Part shown: positions 1-6,900 of the stretch, piece after piece
Layout of the letters: every line of letters starts with the position of its first letter
How positions within the stretch are numbered: the stretch's first letter is position 1
Assembly: GCA_947624945.1 (NCBI GenBank)
Contig: CANQMJ010000112.1
Coordinates: forward strand, 1 to 8,268
Origin: an uncultured Clostridia bacterium
GTDB lineage: Bacteria > Bacillota > Clostridia > Oscillospirales > CAG-272
Direction: 5' to 3'
DNA: 8,268 bases
The notes under the pieces: generated by a model
Seen by the model: the letters and a program-made list of their open reading frames with translations, nothing else
What the model was told of the DNA's origin: nothing
The model's database searches: none
Made by a program: the position numbers and the translations under genes

Positions 1-197
1 GGAAAAGCGGGCACATCGAGATGTCGGACGGCGGCGCCGTCGACTTCGAGCTGCGCAAATGCGCCGAACGGCAGTATATATCGCTCGGCAAACACCGCGT
101 CACATGGCTGCGCCTGCAGGACCTCGTGCAGTCGCCGGACGACGACGGCTTCCCCGCGCTGACCCAGCTCGAAGTCTACGGCGTTGATATTGAGTGA
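1..197 (+). CDS. C-terminal fragment of a protein ending in a discoidin-like (F5/8 type C) domain
   Basis: Only the last 64 codons are present (reading frame from base 3, stop TGA at 195-197), so the 5' end lies outside the window. The peptide has the strand pattern of the end of a galactose-binding-like beta-sandwich: VTWLRLQDLV, then an acidic turn (SPDDDGFPA), then the closing strand ALTQLEVYG. The closing strand resembles the end of F5/8 type C / CBM32-like domains, which usually bind sugars on enzymes or surface proteins. The catalytic or N-terminal part is not visible, so no function for the whole protein is proposed. GC-rich codon use matches the other genes here. The stop is followed after 15 bases by a strong hairpin that probably ends the transcript. 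The reading frame is well supported; the domain call rests on the last 35 or so residues. Confidence 0.6.
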   Translation, partial: KSGHIEMSDGGAVDFELRKCAERQYISLGKHRVTWLRLQDLVQSPDDDGFPALTQLEVYGVDIE

Positions 198-212
198 CAG
201 GTTATTCGCAGA

Positions 213-248
213 GGGAGAAAAAACTTTTTGAAAAAAGTTTTTTCTCCC
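213..248 (+). terminator. 17-bp hairpin with T-rich arm downstream of the left-edge gene
   Basis: A perfect inverted repeat has arms 213-229 and 232-248 and a 2-base GA loop. The left arm is GGGAGAAAAAACTTTTT and the right arm is its exact reverse complement. It starts 15 bases after the stop codon at 197 and is the only strong stem before the next promoter, so it is a plausible transcription terminator. It is not classical, because the T-run lies inside the right arm rather than after a GC stem. It is also the first half of an intergenic repeat found again downstream of tcdA. Confidence 0.55.
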
Positions 249-284
249 CCTGCACCCCTCTTTTTCAAAAACTTTAATTACCAA
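213..284. repeat. Solo copy of the intergenic hairpin repeat
   Basis: The order is: hairpin (213-248), the box TGCACCCC (251-258), the box CTTTTTCAAAAACTTT (259-274), and the end AATTACC. The same start and the same end flank the long array at 1087-1766 (TGCACCC at 1731-1737, TTTTTTCAAGAACATT, then AATTACC). This copy looks like the array with its internal units removed. It fills the gap between the left-edge gene and the tcdA promoter. Confidence 0.6.
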
Positions 285-289
285 CTCCG

Positions 290-305
290 AGCGCGCCCGC
301 GCGCT
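290..305. promoter_or_regulatory. GC-rich inverted repeat abutting the tcdA -35 box
   Basis: AGCGCG (290-295) and CGCGCT (300-305) form a 6-bp inverted repeat around CCCG. The right arm ends on the first base of the -35 hexamer. It could be an operator, but GC-rich alternating sequence gives such palindromes by chance, so the call is weak. Confidence 0.25.
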
Positions 306-333
306 TGACAACTTCGCGGCGCCGTCGTATAAT
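305..333 (+). promoter_or_regulatory. Consensus sigma-A promoter of tcdA
   Basis: TTGACA (305-310), a 17-bp spacer and TATAAT (328-333) match the sigma-70/sigma-A consensus at all twelve positions with ideal spacing. Transcription should begin near 340, leaving an untranslated leader of about 28 bases. GGGGG at 358-362 is a plausible ribosome binding site five bases before the ATG at 368. The promoter rules out the upstream TTG at 305 as the start codon, because that codon is part of the -35 box. Confidence 0.85.
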
Positions 334-367
334 GTACGCGCGGACAACACCGCATACGGGGGCGCAT

Positions 368-1078
368 ATGGACAAGTATTTTTCGAGGACCGAGATGCTG
401 CTCGGCAACGAGGCGATTGAGAAGCTGGCATCGTCGCGAGTAGCGATATTCGGCGTCGGCGGCGTCGGCGGATACGCGGTCGAGGCGCTTGCGCGGACCG
501 GCGTCGGCAAGCTCGACATCATCGACAGCGACACCGTGAGCGAGTCGAATCTGAACCGCCAGATATACGCGCTGCGCAGCACGGTCGGGCAGTACAAGGT
601 GGACGCGGCGAAGTCGCGCATACGCGACATCAATCCGTCGGCGGAAGTGCGCGCATACAGGACGTTTTACACGCCCGAGACTGCTGACGCGTTCGACTTC
701 ACCGAATACGATTATGTGGTGGACGCCATCGACACTGTAGCGGGAAAGATCGCGTTGGTGGTGAACGCGGACCGTGCGGGCGTGCCTATTATCAGCTCGA
801 TGGGGGCGGGCAACAAGCTCGACCCGACGAAGTTCGAGGTCGCCGACATCTATTCGACGTCGGTGTGTCCGCTCGCGCGCGTCATGCGGTATGAGCTGCG
901 GCGGCGCGGCATAAAGAAGCTCAAAGTCGTTTACTCGAAGGAGCCGCCGATAAAACCCGCGCCCACATCCGACTCCGACGACACGTCGCGACGTTCCGTG
1001 CCCGGCAGCGTCGCGTTCGTCCCCTCCGTTGCCGGACTCATCATCGCCGGCGAGGTAATAAAGGATTTAATTAAATAA
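368..1078 (+). CDS. tcdA: tRNA threonylcarbamoyladenosine dehydratase (ThiF/E1-like family)
   Basis: The 236-residue protein belongs to the ThiF/MoeB/UBA1-like adenylating family. TcdA uses ATP to activate and cyclise the side chain of t6A37 in ANN-decoding tRNAs, giving cyclic t6A, in the cytoplasm. Visible features are the Rossmann nucleotide loop GVGGVGG (29-35), the acidic strand end DIIDSD (50-55), and NLNRQ (61-65), the Asn/Arg pair that contacts ATP in this family. Further on are VVDAID (117-122), SMGAGNKLDPT (144-154), PLARVMRYELRRRGIKKL (168-185) and the C-terminal block GSVAFVPSVAGLIIAGEVIKDL (213-234). The length is close to that of Gram-positive TcdA (YrvM) proteins. The start at 368 is set by the promoter at 305-333 and gives the normal N-terminus (YFSRTEMLLG). 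A related ThiF-like activating enzyme is the alternative, but there are no zinc-binding CxxC pairs as in MoeB/ThiF. The gene appears monocistronic and constitutively expressed. Confidence 0.92.
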   Translation: MDKYFSRTEMLLGNEAIEKLASSRVAIFGVGGVGGYAVEALARTGVGKLDIIDSDTVSESNLNRQIYALRSTVGQYKVDAAKSRIRDINPSAEVRAYRTFYTPETADAFDFTEYDYVVDAIDTVAGKIALVVNADRAGVPIISSMGAGNKLDPTKFEVADIYSTSVCPLARVMRYELRRRGIKKLKVVYSKEPPIKPAPTSDSDDTSRRSVPGSVAFVPSVAGLIIAGEVIKDLIK

Positions 1079-1086
1079 AAGTTTTT

Positions 1087-1126
1087 GAGGGGGAAGGAAT
1101 TTCTTGAAAGAAATTTCTTCCCCCTC
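1087..1126 (+). terminator. 19-bp hairpin just after tcdA
   Basis: The arms are 1087-1105 and 1108-1126 around a GA loop, with a single G-T wobble (1097 with 1116). The arms begin GAGGGGGAAGG and end CTTCCCCCTC. The stem starts 8 bases after the tcdA stop and is the likely 3' end of its mRNA, although no T-run follows. It is also the left end of the repeat array and has the same GA-loop architecture as the hairpin at 213-248. Confidence 0.55.
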
Positions 1127-1240
1127 ACCCCTATCTTAAAGAACTTTTCCTGACCAATTTTTCTTTTTGAAAAGTAAACGGAAACAATATCCTCGGAGAT
1201 AGCTTAAGATAAACACTATTAAGTCCGCTTTTGGCGAGGG

Positions 1241-1271
1241 GCGGGGCACCTTTTACAAAAAGGGGCTCCGC
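1241..1271. other. Internal hairpin of repeat unit A
   Basis: GCGGGGC (1241-1247) pairs with GCTCCGC (1265-1271), with one G-T wobble. CCTTTT (1249-1254) pairs with AAAAGG (1258-1263), with loop ACA and one A/G mismatch between the two helices. The same two-helix shape occurs in unit B with different bases in the outer stem. Confidence 0.55.
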
Positions 1272-1275
1272 AATT

Positions 1276-1291
1276 ACTTTTTGTAAAAAGT
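1276..1291. other. Small A/T hairpin at the end of unit A
   Basis: ACTTTTT (1276-1282) pairs with AAAAAGT (1285-1291), followed by a T-run (1291-1296). It occupies the place of the long boundary hairpins at 213-248 and 1087-1126 and looks like a decayed version of them. Its low GC content makes it a poor terminator by itself. Confidence 0.4.
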
Positions 1292-1422
1292 TTTTTCTCC
1301 CCCTGCACCCCCTCTTTTTCAAAAACTTTTGTTACAAGTTTTCTTTTTAAAAAGCAATCGAAAACATTATCTTCAGGGCGTACTTAAGATAAACACTATT
1401 TAGTCCGCTTTTGGAGAAGGTA

Positions 1423-1451
1423 GGGGACACCTTTTACCAAAAGGGGTCCCC
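1423..1451. other. Internal hairpin of repeat unit B
   Basis: GGGGAC (1423-1428) pairs with GTCCCC (1446-1451) and CCTTTT (1430-1435) pairs with AAAAGG (1439-1444). The loop is ACC, and one A/G mismatch separates the helices. It corresponds to the hairpin at 1241-1271 in unit A and keeps pairing despite sequence differences in the outer stem. Confidence 0.55.
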
Positions 1452-1584
1452 GAATAAGAAAGTTTCCCTCCCAGCACCCACCTTTTTTTCAAGAACTTTT
1501 CCTGACCAATTGTCTTTTTGAGAAGTATACGGGAACAATATCCTCGGAGATAGCTTGAGATGATCACTAATCGGTTCGCTTTTG

Positions 1585-1676
1585 GCGAGGGGAGCGTCTC
1601 CTCGCGGTGCTCGGAGCTGCCACACTTTTCGCTTTGCGAAAAGTGTCAGAGGTTTGGAGCGTAAGCGACAAAACTC
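1585..1676. other. Hairpin-rich insertion in repeat unit C
   Basis: Compared with units A and B, unit C has about 85 extra bases that form a row of stems. Bases 1585-1593 pair with 1597-1605 (9 bp, one G-T wobble, loop GCG). Bases 1622-1632 pair perfectly with 1636-1646 (11 bp, loop TTT). Bases 1648-1676 form an imperfect stem from GAGGTTT to AAAACTC. The shared CCTTT/AAAGG hairpin resumes at 1679-1696. No open reading frame is convincing here. Confidence 0.5.
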
Positions 1677-1774
1677 CTACCTTTCTACAAAAAGGTTCTC
1701 CCTAAATTGAAAGAAGTTTTCTTCCCTCCCTGCACCCACCTTTTTTCAAGAACATTAATTACCGTCTATACGCA

Positions 1775-1804
1775 AAAAAGAAGGGGCTGCCGCCCCTTCT
1801 TTTG
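1775..1804 (-). terminator. Rho-independent terminator of the glycosidase operon
   Basis: Read on the minus strand, GAAGGGGC, loop GGCA and GCCCCTTC form a GC-rich stem (core 1780-1799) followed by a T-run (TTCTTTTTT) toward 1774. The A/T flanks extend the pairing. It lies 64 bases beyond the GH31 stop codon. The plus-strand side also has T-rich sequence (TTCTTTTGC), so it may work in both directions and stop transcription coming from the tcdA side. Confidence 0.88.
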
Positions 1805-1819
1805 CTTTGTCATATTATC

Positions 1820-1861
1820 GCATACGGGCGCAAGATGCTGCATCATCGTCCGTCCGTATGC
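1820..1861 (-). other. Long 3'-UTR stem-loop after the GH31 gene
   Basis: GCATACGGGCG (1820-1830) pairs with CGTCCGTATGC (1851-1861): 11 bp including one wobble, with a smaller GATG/CATC stem inside (1834-1844). It lies between the GH31 stop and the terminator, so the mRNA would end in two successive stems. A role in mRNA 3'-end protection or an operator function is possible but not shown. Confidence 0.45.
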
Positions 1862-1867
1862 CTTATT

Positions 1868-3823
1868 TTATACGCGCTTATAAACCGGCGTATACTCGAG
1901 CGGCGCGTTTGCCGTGACGTATTCGCCGCTGCTTTCGACAGTGCCGCTTCCGTCGCACGCCTCCCACTTGCCGCGCGGCAGATATACGCGTCTTTCGCGC
2001 GCACCGTACTCGGTCACGGGCGCGACGAGCAGTTCGGAGCCGAACATGTACTCGTCGTCGGCGCGCCAGCATTCCTCGTCGTCGGGGAACTCGATATATA
2101 GCGCGCGTATCATCGGCAGTCCCGTCTTTACTGCCTCGTCGGCTGTTTTTACTATATACGGCTTCAGCGACTCGCGCACATCGACGTACGACTTGAGTAT
2201 CTCGTATATCTCCTCGCCGTAGACCCACAGCTCGTTGTCGGCGCCGGATGAGCAGAAGCCGCCGCCGCGGTCGGTATTCCACGCGAGCGCGCCCTTATTC
2301 GGCTGTCTGTCGCCGTGCATGCGGAGCACGGGCGTGTACACCGCCCACTGGAACCAGCGGACGAGCAGCTCACGGAACACGGGGTCGTTGACGTTGCCGC
2401 CGTAGAATCCGCCCGTGTCCGATATCCACCACGGTATGCCGGCAACTCCCATGTTGATGCCGTTTCTTATCTGCACCTTCATTTCGCGGAAAGACGATTC
2501 GATGTCGCCGCTCCATACGAGCGCGCCGTATTTCGGGCTGCCCACCCACGCGCACCGCACGAGGTTGAGTATATCGGGGACGCCGTCCTTTTTCTGCCCG
2601 TCGTACACCATCATCGAATGCATGCGCGGGTAGATGTTGCCGGTCGAGAGAGCGGGACCTATGTACTGGCGGTAATGGTCGAAGTCGGTGACGGAGTATT
2701 CGGGCTCCGCCTCGTCGAGCCAGAACATGTCTATGCCGTATTTGCCGTAATTCTTTTTAAGTATGCCGTACGCGAACTCGCGCGCGCCGGGGTCGGTCGC
2801 GTCGTAGATGCCGACCTGACCGTTGAAGTCCATGACGGCGGGCAGACCGCGTTCGGTGCGTATCAGATAGCCGTTTGACGAGAACCCGCGGTAATTCTTC
2901 GAGCGCGGGTCGACGGTCGGCCACACCGACACCATCAGACGTATGCCCATGGATTTGAGCTCGTCCACCATCGCCTGCGGGTCGGGCCAGTATTCCGGAT
3001 CGAAATCCCAGTCGCCCTGATATATCCAGTGGAAGAAGTCGATGACGATGACGTCAAGCTTGATGCCGCGCCTGTGGTACTCGCGCGCCGCCTCGAGCAG
3101 TTCGTCCTGCGTGCGGTAGCGCAGCTTACACTGCCACAGTCCGAGTAAACTCTCGGGCAGAGGCGACGCATGACCGACGACGTCGGTGTATTTTTCGATT
3201 ATCTCGGCGGGTGAGTCGCCGGCGCAGACCCAGAAGTCGATGGCGCGCGTCGCGTCAGCGTGCCACTCGGTCACGTTTTCGGCAAACGTCGCGCGTCCTA
3301 TCGCGGGATTGTTCCACAAAAAACCGTACCCGCGCGACGAGAGCAAAAACGGCACCGATATCTGCGAGTTGCGGTGCGCGAGCTCGAGCGTCGAGCCCTT
3401 CAGCTCATAGCGCGCGTCGCGGTACTGACCCATGCCGTGCAGATGCTCGCCGTCGTAGGCGGCGAATTTGACTGTCGCCTCGAACGTGTCGCTGCCGCGC
3501 AGCGTCTTATACACGCGCGCACGGTCGCGCAGCGACCACGGATACCATACCTCCTCAAACAGCACGTTCCCGCCGCGCGTAAAGCGCAAATGATCGCCGA
3601 GAAGCTCGCAGCGGACCCCGCCGCACTCGACGTATACGCCGCCCTCGCGGTCGGCGGACACATCGTCGGCGATGTGCGGGACGTCCTCAGTGAGCGCCCA
3701 GTCCTCGTCGGGGATAGCGCCTATCGGCGTGACGCGCACGCGTATCCCGCGTCCCCACGCCTCGACCTTCATGTTCTCGTGCCCGAACCGGCACACGAGC
3801 GCATTTTCAAGTTTCGTTACCAT
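1868..3823 (-). CDS. GH31 alpha-glycosidase (alpha-xylosidase/alpha-glucosidase type), cytosolic
   Basis: The 651-residue glycoside hydrolase family 31 enzyme is a retaining enzyme that removes alpha-linked xylose or glucose from non-reducing ends. The N-terminal beta-sandwich covers about 1-220 and includes HLHGMGQ (127-133) and FLLSSRGYGFLWNN (159-172). The TIM barrel covers about 222-545. IDFFHWIYQGDWDFDPEYWP (261-280) lines the active site. DMFWLDEAEPE (365-375) carries the nucleophile Asp370, and VWSGDIESSF (436-445) the acid/base Asp440. GIPWWISDTGGF (462-473) and RWFQWAVYTPVLRMHGDR (489-506) are further family signatures. A C-terminal beta domain ends the protein, with LLVAPV at 598-603. 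No signal peptide or membrane segment is seen. The ATG at 3823 is preferred over an upstream start at 3907 because GGAG (3830-3833) sits at correct spacing and the upstream extension overlaps the promoter. The gene lies downstream of the lipoprotein glycosidase on the same strand. Family certain; exact substrate not readable. Confidence 0.93.
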   Translation of the reverse strand: MVTKLENALVCRFGHENMKVEAWGRGIRVRVTPIGAIPDEDWALTEDVPHIADDVSADREGGVYVECGGVRCELLGDHLRFTRGGNVLFEEVWYPWSLRDRARVYKTLRGSDTFEATVKFAAYDGEHLHGMGQYRDARYELKGSTLELAHRNSQISVPFLLSSRGYGFLWNNPAIGRATFAENVTEWHADATRAIDFWVCAGDSPAEIIEKYTDVVGHASPLPESLLGLWQCKLRYRTQDELLEAAREYHRRGIKLDVIVIDFFHWIYQGDWDFDPEYWPDPQAMVDELKSMGIRLMVSVWPTVDPRSKNYRGFSSNGYLIRTERGLPAVMDFNGQVGIYDATDPGAREFAYGILKKNYGKYGIDMFWLDEAEPEYSVTDFDHYRQYIGPALSTGNIYPRMHSMMVYDGQKKDGVPDILNLVRCAWVGSPKYGALVWSGDIESSFREMKVQIRNGINMGVAGIPWWISDTGGFYGGNVNDPVFRELLVRWFQWAVYTPVLRMHGDRQPNKGALAWNTDRGGGFCSSGADNELWVYGEEIYEILKSYVDVRESLKPYIVKTADEAVKTGLPMIRALYIEFPDDEECWRADDEYMFGSELLVAPVTEYGARERRVYLPRGKWEACDGSGTVESSGEYVTANAPLEYTPVYKRV

Positions 3824-3829
3824 GATGTT

Positions 3830-3835
3830 CTCCTT
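3830..3835 (-). promoter_or_regulatory. Ribosome binding site that fixes the GH31 start
   Basis: On the minus strand AAGGAG (3835-3830) is followed after six bases by the ATG at 3823-3821. This supports the 651-residue product over the longer reading frame that begins at 3907. Confidence 0.8.
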
Positions 3836-3864
3836 TTTATGCGTTTTCGGGAACCTGCCCCAGC

Positions 3865-3901
3865 TTACTTTTATTATACAATGCCTTTTGAAAAAAACCT
3901 T
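3865..3901 (-). promoter_or_regulatory. Probable internal promoter of the GH31 gene
   Basis: TATAAT on the minus strand (3878-3873) is a perfect -10 box. At 17-bp spacing the -35 position holds AAGGTT (3901-3896), a poor match. The core TGTATAATAAAAGTA (3880-3866) is almost identical to the core of the lipoprotein promoter. Transcription would start near 3866, about 43 bases before the ATG. The weak -35 suggests dependence on an activator. Read-through from the upstream gene is also possible, since no convincing terminator lies between them. Confidence 0.6.
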
Positions 3902-3903
3902 GC

Positions 3904-3913
3904 ACAATATTGT
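3904..3913. promoter_or_regulatory. Palindrome upstream of the GH31 promoter
   Basis: ACAATATTGT is a perfect 10-bp palindrome just upstream of the -35 position of the GH31 promoter, a suitable place for a regulator. It is A/T-rich and occurs once, so it may be chance. Confidence 0.25.
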
Positions 3914-3955
3914 CTATTTCATAGTAGACGGTTGACATTTTGTCCGGCATTTGCC

Positions 3956-6900
3956 TCATCCGCGCACGACTATCCTCGCGCGGACTGTGACGGCTCCGTC
4001 CGAATAGAGACCGTCGGGCAGCACGGCGTAACCGTAAACGACGTATACGCCCGGCGCGGTCGTGTCTATATCGGCGGCTTTGTCAGACCAAACAACTCCT
4101 GCGCCGACTGCTTTGCCGTCGTTCGTGTGTACGGTCACGGTGTCGGGCAGCGAAACGTCGCCGCTAATGCCGACCGACACCGACATCGGATCGTCGGCGT
4201 AGACCGCTTTCGACAATGAGACCGGCTCCGCGCGGTACAGCTTGAAGTCGCCGAGGCACAGATACTCGCACATTTGCAGCCAGTAAGCGTTAAATATGAA
4301 GTAGTCGCCGTCGCCGCTGTTTATGACGGACTCGTACCGACGCCAATCGCCGCCCACGTTCTGCATGTCGCCGTTATTGCATGCAAAGTAGCCGCTGCCG
4401 CTGAAATCAAGCGTGTCACCGATCCTATATTCGTTCGGCACGTAGCTGTCCATATCGACGGCGCCGTATCGCACTGACGCGCTGCCGCTCTGCGTGTACG
4501 CGCTGAACGAGAAGTAATAGTCCTTGTGCGGTTCGAGCCTGACGAACGCGATAAGCGAATGTTCGCCGTTCCACGCGTTGCTCGTCCACGGCTCGCCTAT
4601 AGCCTCGACGAGATAGTGACGGCATCCGTCGGGAAGCCGCAGATCTTCGCCGAAGTAAAATTTATTGCCCGATACTCGCGGCTCATAACTGTCGGTCACG
4701 AGCAATCCCGACTCGGAGAGCGGCATCATGTTCAGAAGCGCGCCGTCGTCGCGGATAGAGGGACGCATGCGCGCGCCGCTCGTCGGGTGACCGGCGCTGT
4801 TCACGCCCACGTACCACTGCTCCATCGACGTGCCGCTGTTGTCGGAGAAGTCGCCGTTTGAAAACATGTTTTCGCCCGTGAGCGTGTAGCTGCGCCCCGC
4901 GTACTCGACAACATTACTGTCTGACTCGGGCACATCGACTGTGAGATATTCGGGCATAGAAAACTCGACAAATACTTCAACGTCGCCGCCGTCGCTCCCG
5001 TCAACATCGAATGTGACCGTATACGCGTCGGGGCCGTCCGGCGTCACGCTGTCGGTGACGTCGCGTCCGTTTGCGGTGACGCGGACGAGCTCGCCCTCGG
5101 GGATTATGCTTATATTCACGGTATCGCCGTCTGCGGCTTCATTTACGTCCGCGACAGCGTGACCGCCGTCGGTCGAGGACACGCTGACGTTATACGGTAT
5201 CTTTTCCGGCGCTTCATCGACTGTGGCGGGTGTGACGGTGAAATAGTCAAAATTGGGTGTGAAATTGTCGAGCACGTTTGTCCCCGGCGTCGACTGCGAG
5301 CCGCCCCACAAAACGTGACGCCTGTCGTCGTTACAAACGCGTATGACGTTGTCGCCCTCATCGAGCGCGACTGTTATGACCTTTTCAAGGAACGTATCAT
5401 CGGAAAACGTGTTCGAGAAAAACAGATGCGCGGCAAGCGTGCCGTTGACGTAAACGGCGGCGTCTCTGTCGACGATCTTGATGTTGTAGCTGTGAGTGCC
5501 GCACAGGTCGTCATTGGAATACGAAAATCCCAGCTTATAAAGGCCCGCTCTGTCGGTATTCACGTGAAATTCGAGGTATTCGCCGTCCGCGTCCATCTCC
5601 GACACATAGACTACACCGTCCGACTCGGACGTCGAAAATACGCCGTCCGCATCCTCCGCCTCGACAGTTTCCGTCAGATCAAGACCGCTTTCAAACACGC
5701 GCATACAGTCAAGCTCGATATCGACGTCTGCGCCGACGTCGACGATGTTGATGCCGCGCCGCAGATAAAGCGTCACGGGAACATCCTGCCACTCGTCGGA
5801 CGCTGAAACGTCGGCTTTTGCCGCGAGAGAATCGAACGTCACATTCGTGTTGTCGATAAAGACGCGCACGGCGCCGTCGTGCCCCGCGCGGCAGCGGAAT
5901 ATCATGTGATAGATCCCGCCGTCACCGACGTCGACGAGGAAACGCACCCCGCCCCTCGCGTCGTCGTTGTTTTGTGCAGGCAAAATAACACATTCTTCAC
6001 CTGCTGCGGGCGAATGTTCGCCGCCGTCGAGGAATACGGCGTCCTCAGCCTCGAAAACCTTATTGTACGACGGCTCGCCGCAGCCGTACGCGCCGGCATA
6101 CGTGACATAGAGCGCGTCGTGGAACCCGCCCGCGTCGCCGCTGAACATTACAGATACGGTGTGATATCCCGCTTTTAGGTCATAATATCGTTCCGTCGAA
6201 CCTTCCATCGAATAAAACAGCGTGTTCGGCAAGTATAACTCGCTCACAGCGCCGTCGACGGAGAGCGACTGCGATATGTTTTTCGGCTTGTGAGTCGAAG
6301 AATTGTTGCGCGTCGAGCCGACGCCGTTGCCGTAGATGAAATCGAGCCTGTAAAGCCCGTCGACGGGGACATAGACCGTGTACGTTATGCCGTCGCCGTC
6401 GCTGTCGATGCCGCCGACGCGCATACCGCCGGAGCAGAAATATTTCGGATATTCGAGCGGCGACTCCTGACTGTCGATGATTACCGAACCCGAGAATTCC
6501 GCGTCCTCAGCCTCGTATACGGCTCGGTACGCGCCGACGGCGGGCGTCGATACTGCCTCATCGGTGCATGTGACGGTCAGCCTGTATGCGGTCGAAAAAA
6601 CCGCGTCATCGAGGCATACGGAGACTTTGCCGCCCTTTACCGGGTACACGCCGTCGAGGACGACGGACGGCTCATAGAGCGCGCCGTGGTAACCGGTGAA
6701 ATACGTCGCCTCGATCTTAACATGAACGCGGTCGGCGGAGCCGAATATATCGCTTTTGTCGAGCGCGTCAAGTTCTATTTCGATGCTGCCGTCCGCGCCG
6801 CCGAATATCGCCGACACGGACCGCTTTGCGCCGTCAGAGGCTGCGACGCCGTAGAGCCCTTCCGCAGTCGTATTTTTCGACGACACGCGCAGAGTCTCGC

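Larger units (their letters stand above)
1087..1766. repeat. Tandem array of three degenerate structured repeat units
   Basis: This gene-free stretch is built of three related units counted from the CACCC box: A (1126-1305, 180 bp), B (1306-1474, 169 bp) and C (1475-1732, 258 bp), plus a terminal partial copy (1733-1766). Anchors recur in the same order. They are a C-rich box ending in CACCC, CTTTTTCAAAAACTTT-like sequence, TTTTCTTTTTGAAAAG-like sequence, CTTAAGATAAACACTATT (1203-1220 and 1383-1400, identical; diverged at 1554-1571), then GTCCGCTTTTGG and a CCTTTT/AAAAGG hairpin. Unit C carries about 85 extra bases. No transposase is encoded, so this is a non-coding intergenic repeat, possibly a MITE-like or RNA-level element. 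Confidence 0.75.

Noticed and set aside
305..367. A 21-codon N-terminal extension of tcdA from a TTG start
   Set aside because: The TTG is part of the -35 box and the extension covers the promoter, so it would not be transcribed. The family N-terminus begins at the ATG at 368.
274..633. A 119-codon minus-strand frame over the start of tcdA
   Set aside because: It is antisense to tcdA and its promoter, lacks a ribosome binding site and shows no domain.
1131..1625. Two 63-codon minus-strand frames (1131-1322 and 1434-1625) sharing a PLAKS...LKLSPRILFP stretch
   Set aside because: The similarity comes from the nucleotide repeat itself. The corresponding frame in unit B is broken by a stop, there is no ribosome binding site, and the peptides run through hairpins. 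They are repeat-derived chance frames.
1087..1766. A CRISPR array or tandem riboswitch
   Set aside because: The units are 169-258 bp, degenerate along their whole length, and lack short identical repeats with unique spacers. No cas gene is present. The region follows tcdA and precedes the 3' end of the opposite operon, so it is not a 5' leader.
3824..3907. A 28-codon N-terminal extension of the GH31 enzyme
   Set aside because: It lies over the -10 box and leader, is unlike GH31 N-termini, and the ATG at 3823 has a good ribosome binding site.
3936..3944. CATTTTGTC here and on the minus strand at 8124-8116, a possible second insertion-element end
   Set aside because: Only nine A/T-rich bases match and the flanks differ, so chance is sufficient.
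3260..4219. A 319-codon plus-strand frame crossing the gap between the two glycosidase genes
   Set aside because: It is antisense to the ends of two real genes and to the promoter between them, and its composition is that of a shadow frame with no recognisable domain.
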